Shown here: positions 53,716 through 63,952 of the stretch, piece by piece
Layout: each line of letters begins with the position of its first letter
Numbering within the stretch: the first letter of the stretch is position 1
DNA from: Anaerocolumna sp. AGMB13020
GTDB taxonomy: Bacteria; Bacillota; Clostridia; Lachnospirales; Lachnospiraceae
NCBI RefSeq assembly: GCF_033100115.1
Contig: NZ_CP136910.1
Coordinates: 2,880,001-2,944,000 of the forward strand
Reading direction: 5' to 3'
Length of the DNA stretch: 64,000 nt
Program-made: the position numbers and the translations under genes
The notes under the pieces: generated by a model
The model's input: the letters and a program-made list of their open reading frames with translations, nothing else
Told to the model about the DNA's origin: nothing
Database searches by the model: none

Positions 53716-54156
53716 GAACCTAAGAGAAAATCTAAGAGAGAGCTTACACAACAGCGCAGCTTTGAGGCTCGCTGTTTTTTTGTATCTTACTTCTATATAT
53801 TCCACAGCCTTCGGGCTATTTCAGTTAATTCTCTGACATGCTTCCACGCCTCTTTTTGCAGAATACTCTTACGCTCTGTACTTCATAGCAACCAAGCTCT
53901 GAGTAAACTTGCGGCGGAGATTTATTTGATTTTGCTGTCAGATTGATTCCTCACAGAATAACTGCAGCTTTCATATGTTGAATTAAGGAAATCGACACTA
54001 GAAAAATTCCAGGACTTCCGTACTCCCATAGAAATGTACTGCAGGCTTTCCAGTAAAACTTAATGCTTCCTTACTTCTGCCTTCCTTTCGCACACTTTTC
54101 ATATTGTGGAATAGTATGAAATCCCGGAAAAACTATATCTATCTTTAGCCTGTTCC
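53716..54156. other. intergenic region, no complete gene
   Basis: 441 bases. The yaaL terminator is at 53750-53781. On the minus strand about 26 open codons ending near 53797 have protein-like content (LQKEAWKHVRELTEIARRLW) but no start or site; possibly a gene tail. Nothing else is supported. Confidence 0.45.
53750..53781 (+). terminator. terminator of yaaL
   Basis: AACAGCG (53750-53756) pairs with CGCTGTT (53770-53776), followed by seven T. Confidence 0.85.
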
Positions 54157-55776
54157 CTATGGCACCCTATACATAAGAGCTTCATAGGGTCGTAATTTAT
54201 TGCTGACAGTGTCCTCATAATTAGTTATTAAAAGTTCACCGGCGTACTCATACTCTTTGGGCAGCTGATAGTCTGTTTCTTCACCATAAAAATTGCATAA
54301 AACTACTATTATATCCTCATTCAGAGTTCTTGCATATGCAAAGATATTCGTATCCTCCGGCAACAGCAGCCGGAAATCTCCATATACAATCACTTCGTTC
54401 TCTTTTCTCAGTCTGATCAGTTTCTTGTAATGGTTATAAATTGAATTTGGGTCATTTACCTGAGCTGAGGCGTTCACCAGTCTGTAATCAGGATTTACGG
54501 CAATCCATGGTGTTCCTGTTGTAAATCCGCCGTTTTCTTCCTCCGTCCATTGCATCGGTGTTCTGGCATTATCCCTTCCTTTTGCATAAACAGACTCCAT
54601 AATTTCTTCATGAGAATACCCTTTTGCTATACGGTCTTTATACATATTCAGGGTCTCAATATCTTTATAATCCTGAATATCCTTCAATCTGATATTCGTC
54701 ATACCCAGCTCTTCCCCTTGATAGATATAAGGAGTTCCGGAAAGACCATGCAGTAAGGTTGCAAGCATTTTCGCACTCTCAACTCTGCCTTCCTTATCAT
54801 TTCCCCATCTGGAAACAATTCTTGGCAGGTCGTGATTGTTCCAGAACAAACTGTTCCAGCCATCTTTGTCAAAGCAGGTCTGCCACTTATGAAATACCCG
54901 TTTTAGGTCTGCTAAATGAAGAGGTTTCAGATCCCACTTATCCATACCGGGCTGCTGATCAAGTCCAATATGCTCAAATTGAAATACCATACTCAATTCC
55001 TTATTCTCAGGATTCGAATACATCTTGGCGATCTCAGGTGTGGCCCCCCAGCATTCTCCCACTGTTAACAGGTCTTTCTTCCCAAAGGTATTCTCATTCA
55101 TCTCACGTATATATTCATGGAGCTTAGGCCCATTACCGGTGATTTTCTCATCAGGAAGCTTCCCGATAAGGTCAATTACATCCATACGGAAGCCTCCAAT
55201 TCCTTTCTCAATCCAGAAATTCATAAAGCTGTATACTTCTTGTCTTACCTTGGGATTCTCCCAATTTAAGTCCGGCTGCTTTTTACTGAATAAATGTAAA
55301 TAATATTGCTTTGTTGACTCATCCCATTCCCAGGCACTTCCTGAGAAGATGGACCCTAAATCGTTAGGTTCCCCACCATTTGCTGCATCTCTCCATACAT
55401 AATAGTCTCTGTAAGCATTATCCTTTGATTTCTTTGATTCAATAAACCATTTATGCTCATCAGAGGTATGATTCGCCACCAGGTCCATAAGAATCTTGAT
55501 ATTTCTTTTATTTCCTTCCTCCAGCAGCTTTTCCATATCAGAAAGTGTCCCAAAGTCTTCCATGATATCCTCATAATCACTTATATCATAGCCGTTATCA
55601 TCATTGGGTGATTTAAATACAGGGCTTAACCATATAACATCAATTCCCAAATCAGATAAATAGTCCAATTTTTCTATGATACCTTGAATATCTCCTATTC
55701 CATCACCATTGGTATCATAGAAGCTTCTTGGATATATTTGATAAACAACTGAATTGTGCCACCATTTTTTATTCAT
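54157..55776 (-). CDS. GH13 alpha-glucosidase (oligo-1,6-glucosidase type)
   Basis: 539 residues, no signal peptide. GH13 motifs: DLVANHTSDEH, GGFRMDVIDLIG (nucleophile Asp), LTVGECWGATP (acid/base Glu), WNNHDLPRIV, and the calcium site DTNGDGIGDIQGI. Subfamily 31 features suggest cleavage of alpha-1,6 (or 1,4) bonds in short maltodextrins or isomaltose. GAGGAATTC before ATG. Completes the intracellular maltodextrin route with the neighbouring genes. Confidence 0.93.
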   Translation of the reverse strand: MNKKWWHNSVVYQIYPRSFYDTNGDGIGDIQGIIEKLDYLSDLGIDVIWLSPVFKSPNDDNGYDISDYEDIMEDFGTLSDMEKLLEEGNKRNIKILMDLVANHTSDEHKWFIESKKSKDNAYRDYYVWRDAANGGEPNDLGSIFSGSAWEWDESTKQYYLHLFSKKQPDLNWENPKVRQEVYSFMNFWIEKGIGGFRMDVIDLIGKLPDEKITGNGPKLHEYIREMNENTFGKKDLLTVGECWGATPEIAKMYSNPENKELSMVFQFEHIGLDQQPGMDKWDLKPLHLADLKRVFHKWQTCFDKDGWNSLFWNNHDLPRIVSRWGNDKEGRVESAKMLATLLHGLSGTPYIYQGEELGMTNIRLKDIQDYKDIETLNMYKDRIAKGYSHEEIMESVYAKGRDNARTPMQWTEEENGGFTTGTPWIAVNPDYRLVNASAQVNDPNSIYNHYKKLIRLRKENEVIVYGDFRLLLPEDTNIFAYARTLNEDIIVVLCNFYGEETDYQLPKEYEYAGELLITNYEDTVSNKLRPYEALMYRVP

Positions 55777-55939
55777 ACTGAATTCCTCATACTGTTTCGG
55801 TTTTATTATTTATAGTTACTCTTTTATTTGGGGTATATAAGACAACTTCTTATACCAGACTTATTTTCCTTTTACGTAAGTGAAAAGGAAAAGAGCCTTC
55901 CTATATTCCCTGTAATTATTCTTATATTTTCTACAACTG

Positions 55940-56048
55940 ACAGCTTTCTAATTACAACTTTCTAATTACAGCTTTCTAATTACAACTTTCTAATTACAGC
56001 TTTCTATTTACAACTTTCTAATTACAGCTTTCTATTTACAGCTTTCTA
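55940..56048. repeat. 14-bp tandem array overlapping a stop codon
   Basis: Nearly eight copies of ACAGCTTTCTAATT or ACAACTTTCTAATT. The first unit, on the minus strand, contains the last codons and the TAG stop of the debranching enzyme gene (56032). The rest is untranslated. Confidence 0.95.
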
Positions 56049-57981
56049 GTTTTGCAAATACTCTTAAAAGCTCACTTACACTCCATGCTTGTGCAAAACA
56101 CCCCTGTGAAATCGTGGGATTTAAACCATCATAGATTTCAGCTATTTGTCCGACACAGCCCTCCCTCATACAAGACTCTAACACCTCCAACTGTTCCCTT
56201 ACTCTTGTCACCGCACTATCACTATACTCATTTACTTTTAGATAAGCCAGATAGTATGCCCCCAGGGGAAATGCCCAAACAGTACCCTGATGATAAGCCA
56301 TATCCCTGTTAAAATGTGAACCACCGTAAACCGGTTTAAAGTCCTTATCATATTTGCTTAAGCTTCTTAAGCCATAAGGAGTATAGAGGGTTTCATAGAC
56401 TTTATTTACTACCTGCTTCTCCTGCTCCTTCTCCAAAATAGAAAAGGGTTGTGATACGGCCCATATCTGATTACAACGTATCTGATAATCAGCCGCTTCA
56501 CCTGATACAAGATCTTTCAGACAATTTTCTTTCTTATTCCAGAACTGTTCCGCAAAGCTTCTGCTTACCTGTTTGGCAAGCTCTTCATATGGGATGTCTT
56601 CCTTCTCTAAAAGCCTTGCGAAAACCCCCATAATCCTTAAGTCATTATACCAATAGGCATTGATTTCAACCGGTTTACCATGCCTTGGGGTAGGCAGAAT
56701 CTCACCAAAGCGCACATCCATCCAGGTTACTTGTTCCAAGCCGCTGCCTGCCATGATCAGTCCATCCGTATCCATTTTAATATGATAATCCGTACCCTGT
56801 TTATACCACTTAATGATATCTTCCATAACAGGGTATGCTTCTTTTACAAAGTCAAGATCACCACTCTCCTGATAGTACTCATATACAGCAGCTATAAATA
56901 AAAGGGAGGCATCCACAGTATTATATAAGGGATCGTTTCCTCCTTCCGGAAACATATTTGGCATTAAACCATTTTTACTGTATAACATAAAGGTGCGGAA
57001 TATACTCTTCGCTTCCTCAAACCGTTTAGTAGAAATACAGCATCCCACCATAGATATCATGGTATCCCGTCCCCAGTCTGCAAAGAAAGGATAACCAGCC
57101 ATGAGGGTTCTACCTTTCGTAGATTCCCTGTTTACCAGATATTGATCAGCACTCTTTACCAGTTGTTTTCCTAACTCGTCTTTCATCTGAGACTGCTCTA
57201 CAAGCTTGGTTTGCCTTGCCCTTTCTGTAGCCATTAGCTCCTCTATGGTATGGTTCGTATTTTCCAGACTATATATTAGGTCAAGGACCTTTTCTTCCTT
57301 TCCCTTCACTGTTATGGAAATATTATGATTATGGGCTGTTACGCCTATTGCATCTCTGCCATCTCTTGCATCATAGCTATAATATAGATCACTGATATAT
57401 TCTGTAGCATAACTGCTCACCTTGCCGCTGGTTGCATATTGGAGGGTAATTCCATTGCTAATAATTTCCTTATCAGTAATGGAAAAAATCTGATTCTTAT
57501 TTAAAATTTCACCTTTTTGAACAAATTGCAGCATAGGTGTAATGCTTAATTTTACGTTTTTACTGCCACTGTTGGTTATAAAATAGCGTATACCAATCGT
57601 ATTTTCTCCATGAGCCATTACTGCTGACTTTCTAATCTCAACAGCATCAGCCTGATAAGTCCATACAGGATAATGCTCAAAGAAAAATTGATTCAGATAT
57701 TTAAAACCGGTCTGGTCTTTAGCTTGATTAACATATGTTTGACTGGATAACTCTATTTTGTCTTCTTCTCCGATTTCAAGCTGCTCATCCAACCTTGTAA
57801 CGAGATGATATCTGTGATTGGGTGCTATGGTGCATGCCATCAACAAAGCATGGTCATTACGAGTATTAGAACCAATAGCTGTTAACGAGGAATATCCTCC
57901 TAACCCGTTTGTTATAAGATAACAATTCTCCTGACCTCTCTCTAAGGTTTTCCAATCATTTTTACCATATATAAATTTCAT
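56032..57981 (-). CDS. glycogen debranching enzyme (amylo-alpha-1,6-glucosidase type)
   Basis: 649 residues. N-terminal GDE-N domain at about 15-270, then an (alpha/alpha)6 barrel with YPFFADWGRDTMISM, NMFPEGGNDPLYNTVDASL, PRHGKPVEINAYWYN and DMAYHQGTVWAFPLGAYYLA. This is the archaeal/Clostridium-type debranching enzyme. The last five residues (LESCK) are encoded by the tandem array. AGCAGGAGG precedes the ATG. It removes branches of glycogen or dextrins. Confidence 0.93.
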   Translation of the reverse strand: MKFIYGKNDWKTLERGQENCYLITNGLGGYSSLTAIGSNTRNDHALLMACTIAPNHRYHLVTRLDEQLEIGEEDKIELSSQTYVNQAKDQTGFKYLNQFFFEHYPVWTYQADAVEIRKSAVMAHGENTIGIRYFITNSGSKNVKLSITPMLQFVQKGEILNKNQIFSITDKEIISNGITLQYATSGKVSSYATEYISDLYYSYDARDGRDAIGVTAHNHNISITVKGKEEKVLDLIYSLENTNHTIEELMATERARQTKLVEQSQMKDELGKQLVKSADQYLVNRESTKGRTLMAGYPFFADWGRDTMISMVGCCISTKRFEEAKSIFRTFMLYSKNGLMPNMFPEGGNDPLYNTVDASLLFIAAVYEYYQESGDLDFVKEAYPVMEDIIKWYKQGTDYHIKMDTDGLIMAGSGLEQVTWMDVRFGEILPTPRHGKPVEINAYWYNDLRIMGVFARLLEKEDIPYEELAKQVSRSFAEQFWNKKENCLKDLVSGEAADYQIRCNQIWAVSQPFSILEKEQEKQVVNKVYETLYTPYGLRSLSKYDKDFKPVYGGSHFNRDMAYHQGTVWAFPLGAYYLAYLKVNEYSDSAVTRVREQLEVLESCMREGCVGQIAEIYDGLNPTISQGCFAQAWSVSELLRVFAKLESCK

Positions 57982-58063
57982 TTCGTCCTCCTGCTAAACC
58001 GGTATCATTTCGTAATAAATTTCCTGCAAAAAATTGTGCTTACCTTTAGATATCTATCATTCT

Positions 58064-59791
58064 TTATTTTAATATAACGATAGAATACTTTGGCATGGTA
58101 ACTTTATTTTCAGCCAGTGTAACTTCACTTCCATCCACAGATAAATATCCTCTGATAGTAAGGCCCTCAAGGCCGGCATCCCCTAAAGCTACTGTCTTTT
58201 CTTCCTTACTGATGTTATAAAGCAGCACTATTTCACTACCTTCATACACTTTTCTGACTGCACATATATCCGCACTGCCAAGCTCGTCAATTACGCTGAC
58301 CTTGCCCCTTGCAAGCTCAGGATTCTCATTCCGAATTCTAACTGCTCTCTTATAATAATTATATATGGATAAAGGGTCCTTTCTTTGTTCATCTGCAGGA
58401 GGAAATTTCTGTGTCACTTTCTCTGCTGCTTCCGGTGCATCCGGCATTCCCGTTGTATCCGTTACCGACCATAGCATTGGCAATCGTTTGTTTTCATCCT
58501 TGCTGCCCATACTGTTCATACCGATCTCTTCCCCATAATATACATAAGGGCTTCCATTCATGGTGAGCAAAATACCTGCTGCCATTTTCATCTGGTCTTC
58601 GTTGTTTACACATTGGGCAGAAATTCTTGTGGTATCATGATTGCTTATAAAAGGTGCATCTATAAAGTCTTTATTACCTTCACTATATTTATCATAAAGA
58701 CTTACCAGGGACCTGGCAAAGCTTTTAGCAGTTGAAGTACCTAATTTTCGAACGGTGGACGTAATGAGTCCATTATGCTGAGACAGGGGGAAGTTAAACA
58801 AACTGGGAATACCGCTTTCATAATAAGTACTGATGGCAGCCTCTTCTTCCCATACCTCTGCTACTATATAAGCATCTTCTTTCTCACTCTTTACATAATC
58901 CGTGAACCAGTTTAAAACCTCCACATTACGTTGCTTTTCACCGGAATAGAATTCCTTGGCGGCATCCAGCCTGAACCCGTCTACACCAAGGTCTAACCAA
59001 AACTTTGCAATATCTTCAATTTCTTTTCTGACTTGTTGGTTTCCTAAATTTAAATCTGGCATCTGATCCCAGAAAACACCCTCGTAATACCAATCCGAGT
59101 TGCCTGCCTTATAATAGGAACTGCTTCCATTGTTTTCTTTTGTGAAATTGTAATAACCAACATAAGGGCATACCTTAAGATCCGGCTCTTCACCTTCTTT
59201 TAAACCCTCCAGATATTTTACAGCCTGTGTAAACCAGGGATGCTTTGCTGAGGTATGATTAAACACAAGGTCTATGATTAATTTGATATCACGAGCTTTA
59301 CATTCTTTTATAAGCTCTTTAAAGTCCTCCAAGGTACCGTACTGAGGATCAATATTATAGTAGTCTGTTACGTCATATTTATGATAGGTGGTAGAAGGCA
59401 TAATAGGCATTAACCAGATTCCATTAAAGCCCAGGTCTGAATCCGTAGCATTATCCCCATCGTTGATATAATCTAATTTGGATATAATCCCATTGATATC
59501 GCCAATACCATCACCATCACTGTCATAAAAGCTATAGACGAAGATTTCATAAAAATTCCGGTAGTTATCATCAATTATATTTAACTCCTGAACATAATTA
59601 TAAGGTACTTCCGTTATGGTTTCATTCCTTCCATCAGATTCCTCATTATCGCTTTCTTCCTTTGCATCCGTACCGGTATTTTCTTCCTTCACAACTTCCG
59701 GTTTCGTTTTGTTCGTTTCAGCCTTATTGCAGCCACCCATGACAAGCATCAATACCAGATAACTTATTAACACGATTATTTTTTTCTTCAT
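58064..59791 (-). CDS. lipoprotein alpha-amylase (GH13)
   Basis: 575 residues from ATG 59791, after GGAGAGGGGAG; an upstream in-frame start is at 59818. Signal peptide with lipobox LVMGGC, then a Glu/Asp/Thr linker. The GH13 barrel has calcium site DSDGDGIGDINGI, LIIDLVFNHTS, GVDGFRLDAAKEF (nucleophile), AYIVAEVWEEEA (acid/base) and SNHDTTR. Membrane-anchored outside, it would produce maltodextrins for the adjacent transporter. Confidence 0.93.
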   Translation of the reverse strand: MKKKIIVLISYLVLMLVMGGCNKAETNKTKPEVVKEENTGTDAKEESDNEESDGRNETITEVPYNYVQELNIIDDNYRNFYEIFVYSFYDSDGDGIGDINGIISKLDYINDGDNATDSDLGFNGIWLMPIMPSTTYHKYDVTDYYNIDPQYGTLEDFKELIKECKARDIKLIIDLVFNHTSAKHPWFTQAVKYLEGLKEGEEPDLKVCPYVGYYNFTKENNGSSSYYKAGNSDWYYEGVFWDQMPDLNLGNQQVRKEIEDIAKFWLDLGVDGFRLDAAKEFYSGEKQRNVEVLNWFTDYVKSEKEDAYIVAEVWEEEAAISTYYESGIPSLFNFPLSQHNGLITSTVRKLGTSTAKSFARSLVSLYDKYSEGNKDFIDAPFISNHDTTRISAQCVNNEDQMKMAAGILLTMNGSPYVYYGEEIGMNSMGSKDENKRLPMLWSVTDTTGMPDAPEAAEKVTQKFPPADEQRKDPLSIYNYYKRAVRIRNENPELARGKVSVIDELGSADICAVRKVYEGSEIVLLYNISKEEKTVALGDAGLEGLTIRGYLSVDGSEVTLAENKVTMPKYSIVILK

Positions 59792-59856
59792 ACAGGCTCC
59801 CCTCTCCTTTACTGACAATAACTATTGAATTTTATTACTTCATTTATGTTTTATAT

Positions 59857-59897
59857 TAAAAGAAGTACTGAAACGTAAGATTCCAGTACTTCTTTTA
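59857..59897 (-). terminator. perfect 14-bp hairpin between malG and the amylase
   Basis: TAAAAGAAGTACTG (59857-59870) and its exact complement (59884-59897), 13-base loop. The T run is within the stem, so it may only attenuate readthrough. Confidence 0.65.
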
Positions 59898-59942
59898 TAT
59901 AAATTTCAAAGTGAACTGAACATCCCTTTGATAAAGCTCACC

Positions 59943-60818
59943 TTAACCCTTTACCGCACCAGATACTCCTTCAACATAGAATCTCTGCAGGATTAAGAAA
60001 AGAATGGAAATTGGTATAGAAATAAGTACACAGCCGGCAAAGAACTGTGTATAGTAATATTCCACAAATTCTTTCTCAAGCATAGTCCATAATCCAATGG
60101 CTATTGTATAATACTTTCTGTCCTGTCCAAGGATTACCTTTGCAAAGATATAATCCACCCAGGGAGACATAAAGGACTGTAATAAAGTGATAACGATGAT
60201 AGGTTTTGATAATGGAATCGTAATTTTTCGAAACACATCCCATTTCGTGGCCCCATCAATAAAGGCCGCTTCGTCAATCGTCTTAGGTATGGTATCAAAG
60301 AAGCCCTTCGCCACCAGAAATCCCAAACCGGCACCTCCGGAATAAACCATGACCAGCGCCACTAATTTTAAAGGTCCGGCCTCTAACATACCAAAGCCTT
60401 TTAAGATATAGTAAACTGCGTACATGGACATAAAGCCCGGAAACATTCCCAGAATCATGGCAATATTTATCATCTTTTTACGCATTTTAAATCTCAATCT
60501 GGACATTACATAGGATACACTCAAAACAAAGAACGCTGATAAAAGACAGGTAGCAATTGCGACAATAAGTGTATTAAAAAACCAATTTGTAAAAGTCAGA
60601 CTGGTAGAACCATCAAATAGTTTTTTATAATTATCCAGCGTATAACCTCTTGGCAAAACGTAACTTTTATAACTTCCGCCTTCTGCGCGAAAGGAAGTCA
60701 GTATTACAAAAAATATAGGTAAAACCCATATGAAACCAAGAACAGCTAACATCACATGAACAAAGGAATTAGTAATAAATTTTCTAACTCTCATAGAAGA
60801 AGTGTTTTGTTTTTTCAT
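59943..60818 (-). CDS. malG: maltodextrin ABC transporter permease, MalG type
   Basis: 291 residues, six helices. The EAA loop for contact with the ATPase is IDEAAFIDGATKWDVFRKIT. Start codon shares one base with the MalF stop (TAATG). Together with malF and malE it forms a carbohydrate uptake CUT1 importer. No MalK ATPase gene is in the window; such importers often share one encoded elsewhere. Confidence 0.92.
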   Translation of the reverse strand: MKKQNTSSMRVRKFITNSFVHVMLAVLGFIWVLPIFFVILTSFRAEGGSYKSYVLPRGYTLDNYKKLFDGSTSLTFTNWFFNTLIVAIATCLLSAFFVLSVSYVMSRLRFKMRKKMINIAMILGMFPGFMSMYAVYYILKGFGMLEAGPLKLVALVMVYSGGAGLGFLVAKGFFDTIPKTIDEAAFIDGATKWDVFRKITIPLSKPIIVITLLQSFMSPWVDYIFAKVILGQDRKYYTIAIGLWTMLEKEFVEYYYTQFFAGCVLISIPISILFLILQRFYVEGVSGAVKG

Positions 60819-62212
60819 TATTGGAAAGTCTCCTCATCTTTGTAAGATCCTGTTTTTCGGTAGGTTAACAAGGATAATGTTGCGAGTATGATAAACACTA
60901 TGATACCTATAACGGCACCTAAATTGTAGTCTTTATTTGTCATGGTTAACTTGTATAACCAGGTAACCAGCAGGTCTGTTTTTCCCGCATAATAATATTC
61001 CAGGGATTCCGGACCGCCACCTGATAATAAGAAGATAACATTAAAGTTATTGATATTACCAACAAAGGAAGTAATCAGGGTGGGTGTGGTTACAAATAAC
61101 ATATATGGCATGGTTATTTTAAAATAAGTAACAAATGCATTGGCACCATCTACTTTTGCCGCTTCATATAAATCTTTGGGTATGTTCTGAAGGATACCGG
61201 TAGTAGTCAGCATGGTAAAAGGAACACCAATCCAGATATTGATACATATAATTGTAATCTTAGCGATTGTCGGGTCCGTAAAAAATGGTACTGACTGACT
61301 GGCACCAATGATTCCAATATCACGAAGTATCGCATTGACTGCACCATTGGTATTAAAGATTGTTCTCATGGTAAGTAAGGATACAAATTGAGGAACGGCA
61401 ACTGATAATACAAACAAAAATCTCCAGAAGCCTTTAAATCTTGTACCTTCTCGGTTAATAACAATGGCTAACAGCATACCTAAAATATAGCAGGTAAAGG
61501 TAGCAAAGATAGCCCATACAATTGTCCAGCCAAGTACCGGCCAAAATGTATTAGCAAGCACACCGTTTCCAGAAAACATAGATATAAAGTTATCAAAACC
61601 TACCCAGTCGAATAAATTACCGGGGGTCTGGTGATTCCTGTCATAATTCGTAAAAGCTATTAAGATCATGAACACGATTGGTACAATCGTAAAGCATAAA
61701 ATACCTGTCACCGGTATAAATAATAATGTTTTGTGCAGGTTCTGTTCTAAGAGAGAGCTTAAATCATCCTTAAACTTTGGAACGGGTTTGCCTGCTTCCA
61801 CCTTTTTCTGCGTAATATATGCACTTTTTACGGAGGTGACTAAAAACAGAATAAAACCAAGAGTCAGAAATATGGTTACAACACCATATAGTAGGCATAA
61901 CATGGAATTATCACCGGTTACATATTCATAAATCTGCTTCGTTTCATTAAAGACCTCTTCCTGTACTCTGGTTCCTAATGTTATAAAATCTTTGATGGAA
62001 TTCAAGCCAAAGGTTACCATGTAATAAATATAAGCAAGCTCAAAGGCCAACATAATGAAGCCGCGCATTACCTGCTTATGAAGAAAATTACCTAACCCGA
62101 AGATAAGTGCAGACAATTTCGTAATTCCATTTCCTTGTGTAAAAGCAGTACCAAAACCGACATCACGTAAGGGTGCGTAGATCTTTGACTTTTTTTGCTT
62201 TTTGTGTGCCAT
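60818..62212 (-). CDS. malF: maltodextrin ABC transporter permease, MalF type
   Basis: 464 residues, longer than average MalF because of a basic N-terminal segment (MAHKKQKKSK) and two extra helices before the core. EAA loop LYEAAKVDGANAFVTYFKIT. A soluble loop at about 80-120. AAAAGGAG precedes the ATG. Coupled to malG. Confidence 0.9.
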   Translation of the reverse strand: MAHKKQKKSKIYAPLRDVGFGTAFTQGNGITKLSALIFGLGNFLHKQVMRGFIMLAFELAYIYYMVTFGLNSIKDFITLGTRVQEEVFNETKQIYEYVTGDNSMLCLLYGVVTIFLTLGFILFLVTSVKSAYITQKKVEAGKPVPKFKDDLSSLLEQNLHKTLLFIPVTGILCFTIVPIVFMILIAFTNYDRNHQTPGNLFDWVGFDNFISMFSGNGVLANTFWPVLGWTIVWAIFATFTCYILGMLLAIVINREGTRFKGFWRFLFVLSVAVPQFVSLLTMRTIFNTNGAVNAILRDIGIIGASQSVPFFTDPTIAKITIICINIWIGVPFTMLTTTGILQNIPKDLYEAAKVDGANAFVTYFKITMPYMLFVTTPTLITSFVGNINNFNVIFLLSGGGPESLEYYYAGKTDLLVTWLYKLTMTNKDYNLGAVIGIIVFIILATLSLLTYRKTGSYKDEETFQ

Positions 62213-62343
62213 AATCCAACTCCTTTTCTTAAGATAGATAGAAGGAGAACTGTTTTAACAGCCTCCTCAAATTTAATTTCGTGTACTGCCTTCCATAAAC
62301 TCCGCTTATTAACAATGCCTGATAATTTCCCTGAGACAAATGA

Positions 62344-62364
62344 GCAATGAGGCGTACTCATTGC
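62344..62364. promoter_or_regulatory. palindrome, possible LacI-type operator
   Basis: GCAATGAG and CTCATTGC separated by GCGTA. 21 bases in all, the size of a LacI/GalR operator. Located about 130 bases upstream of malF. Confidence 0.4.
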
Positions 62365-62546
62365 CAATAACGCTAAATCAGGTTAACAGCCAGTGGCGTA
62401 TTAAGTGAAATTTATGCAAGGCAGTACCAGGTTTAGGGCATCAAAAGACATCTTAAATATTAATTATAGTTATGTCAGCTCCTATTATATACTGCGAATA
62501 TTCTATTCTTAATAGTAAACTGGCTTTTGATACTCTAAACTTATCC

Positions 62547-62589
62547 GGGCAACTGTTCTATGAACAGGACCATTGTTCACAAGTTGCCC
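62547..62589 (-). terminator. hairpin downstream of malE
   Basis: GGGCAACT (62547-62554) pairs with AGTTGCCC (62582-62589), with an inner GTTC/GAAC match. No T run follows, so it is a candidate attenuator or mRNA-stabilising stem rather than a full terminator. Confidence 0.5.
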
Positions 62590-62662
62590 AGATATAATTA
62601 GGTATAATAGATTAACTCTTTATACAATATTTTATTAGAATCTTGTTGTAACTTCCACTTTT

Positions 62663-63952
62663 TTATTCAACAGCTAAAGTGCCGACAAAGGTATCTAATT
62701 TTTCTTTTACATTGTCTTTATTTAAATCACCGCTTTTAATTTCAGTTGCAATTGCTCCGGCATTTGCCCAGTATCTGGAACTGAATTCTGCGGAAGTAGG
62801 CTGCATTACAGATGCAGTGTTAGCTTCTTCAACAATAACCTTAGCTACTTCATCTGCCTGAACAGCTTCGGATTCACCAGCCGTAAGGTTGGTAGGAACC
62901 TGACCAGTTTCTTCAAAACGCTGTACCTGCATTTCTTCACTTCCAAGGTAAGCTGCAAATGCTACTGCTACAGCAGGGAAAGCAGCTTGTGAGTTAACAC
63001 CGATTGCTTTTGAGCCATAGAAACCTTTTAACTGATAATCTTTTCCGTCTGGATTAAAGGTAGGAATAACAGCTACTCCTAAATCATCACCTAAAGCATC
63101 TTTGTATAAATTATAGTTCCAGGAACCGTCAAACCAAGCACCAATTCTGTGGTCTGCAGTTAATTCTGAGAGAGAAACATCATCAGCAAATGCAGTTTTG
63201 GGATTATTGATTAAGTCGATTAAGTAATTTGTAACAGCAACTCCGGTTTCGTTATTCCAGTTTGCACCGGCAGCGAAATCTGTCTGGCTTTCACCATAGA
63301 TTGTTAAACCGGCTCCATAATACCAAGCACCTAATTTCCAGCCGCCTGCTGAATCAAAGCAGAAATTGTAAACATTATCAGCTGTTTCTTTTGCCATAAT
63401 ACTTTCAACAGATTTGATATCATCAGCTGTTAAAAGAGATTTGTCATAGTACATAAAGAAGGTGTTATGTGTAAAAGGAATACCATAGATAGCGTCATCT
63501 TTTGTTACAGTATTTACAACTTCCTGAGACATTGTTGTCTTAACCATTTCTTCAGTGGAACCGCCAAGTCTTGCAATTGCACCGGCATTGATTAATTCAT
63601 TTAACTGGTCATTTGCGAAGAAGAATACATCTCCGGCTGCAGTAACATCTTTCAGGATTTCATCCTTTAAAGTATCTTCACCCTGTGTTTCAACAGTGAA
63701 GGTTATATTCCATTCCGGGTGTAAGGCCTGGAAGGATTTTGTCATGGAATCCATGGTTCCATCTTTAATCTGATTTTCAGGTGCCCATACTTTCAAAGTA
63801 ACATCTTCTACTTCTGCAGGAGCTTCTGTAGTTGCAGGAGTGTTCGTTGCTTCTGTTCCTGGATTTGTAGGTGTTTCATTTTTTTTGCCACAACCAGCTA
63901 AGGATACTACTAATGTGGTTGCCAATAGTAATGCAAATAATTTCTTTTTCAT
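62663..63952 (-). CDS. malE: maltodextrin-binding lipoprotein, MalE type
   Basis: 429 residues from ATG 63952, after AAGGAGAGG. Signal peptide MKKKLFALLLATTLVVSLAG with lipobox LAGC, a Thr/Pro/Glu linker, then the SBP_1 fold (LKVWAPENQIKDGTMDSMTK, IGAWFDGSWNYNLYKDALGD). It captures maltodextrin outside and delivers it to MalFG. First gene of the minus-strand unit; its promoter would lie beyond 63952, mostly outside the window. Confidence 0.92.
   Translation of the reverse strand: MKKKLFALLLATTLVVSLAGCGKKNETPTNPGTEATNTPATTEAPAEVEDVTLKVWAPENQIKDGTMDSMTKSFQALHPEWNITFTVETQGEDTLKDEILKDVTAAGDVFFFANDQLNELINAGAIARLGGSTEEMVKTTMSQEVVNTVTKDDAIYGIPFTHNTFFMYYDKSLLTADDIKSVESIMAKETADNVYNFCFDSAGGWKLGAWYYGAGLTIYGESQTDFAAGANWNNETGVAVTNYLIDLINNPKTAFADDVSLSELTADHRIGAWFDGSWNYNLYKDALGDDLGVAVIPTFNPDGKDYQLKGFYGSKAIGVNSQAAFPAVAVAFAAYLGSEEMQVQRFEETGQVPTNLTAGESEAVQADEVAKVIVEEANTASVMQPTSAEFSSRYWANAGAIATEIKSGDLNKDNVKEKLDTFVGTLAVE

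Larger units (their letters stand above)
62213..62662. other. malE-malF intergenic region
   Basis: 450 bases without a gene. It holds an operator-like palindrome (62344-62364) and a larger hairpin (62547-62589). These may set the ratio of binding protein to permease. Confidence 0.6.
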
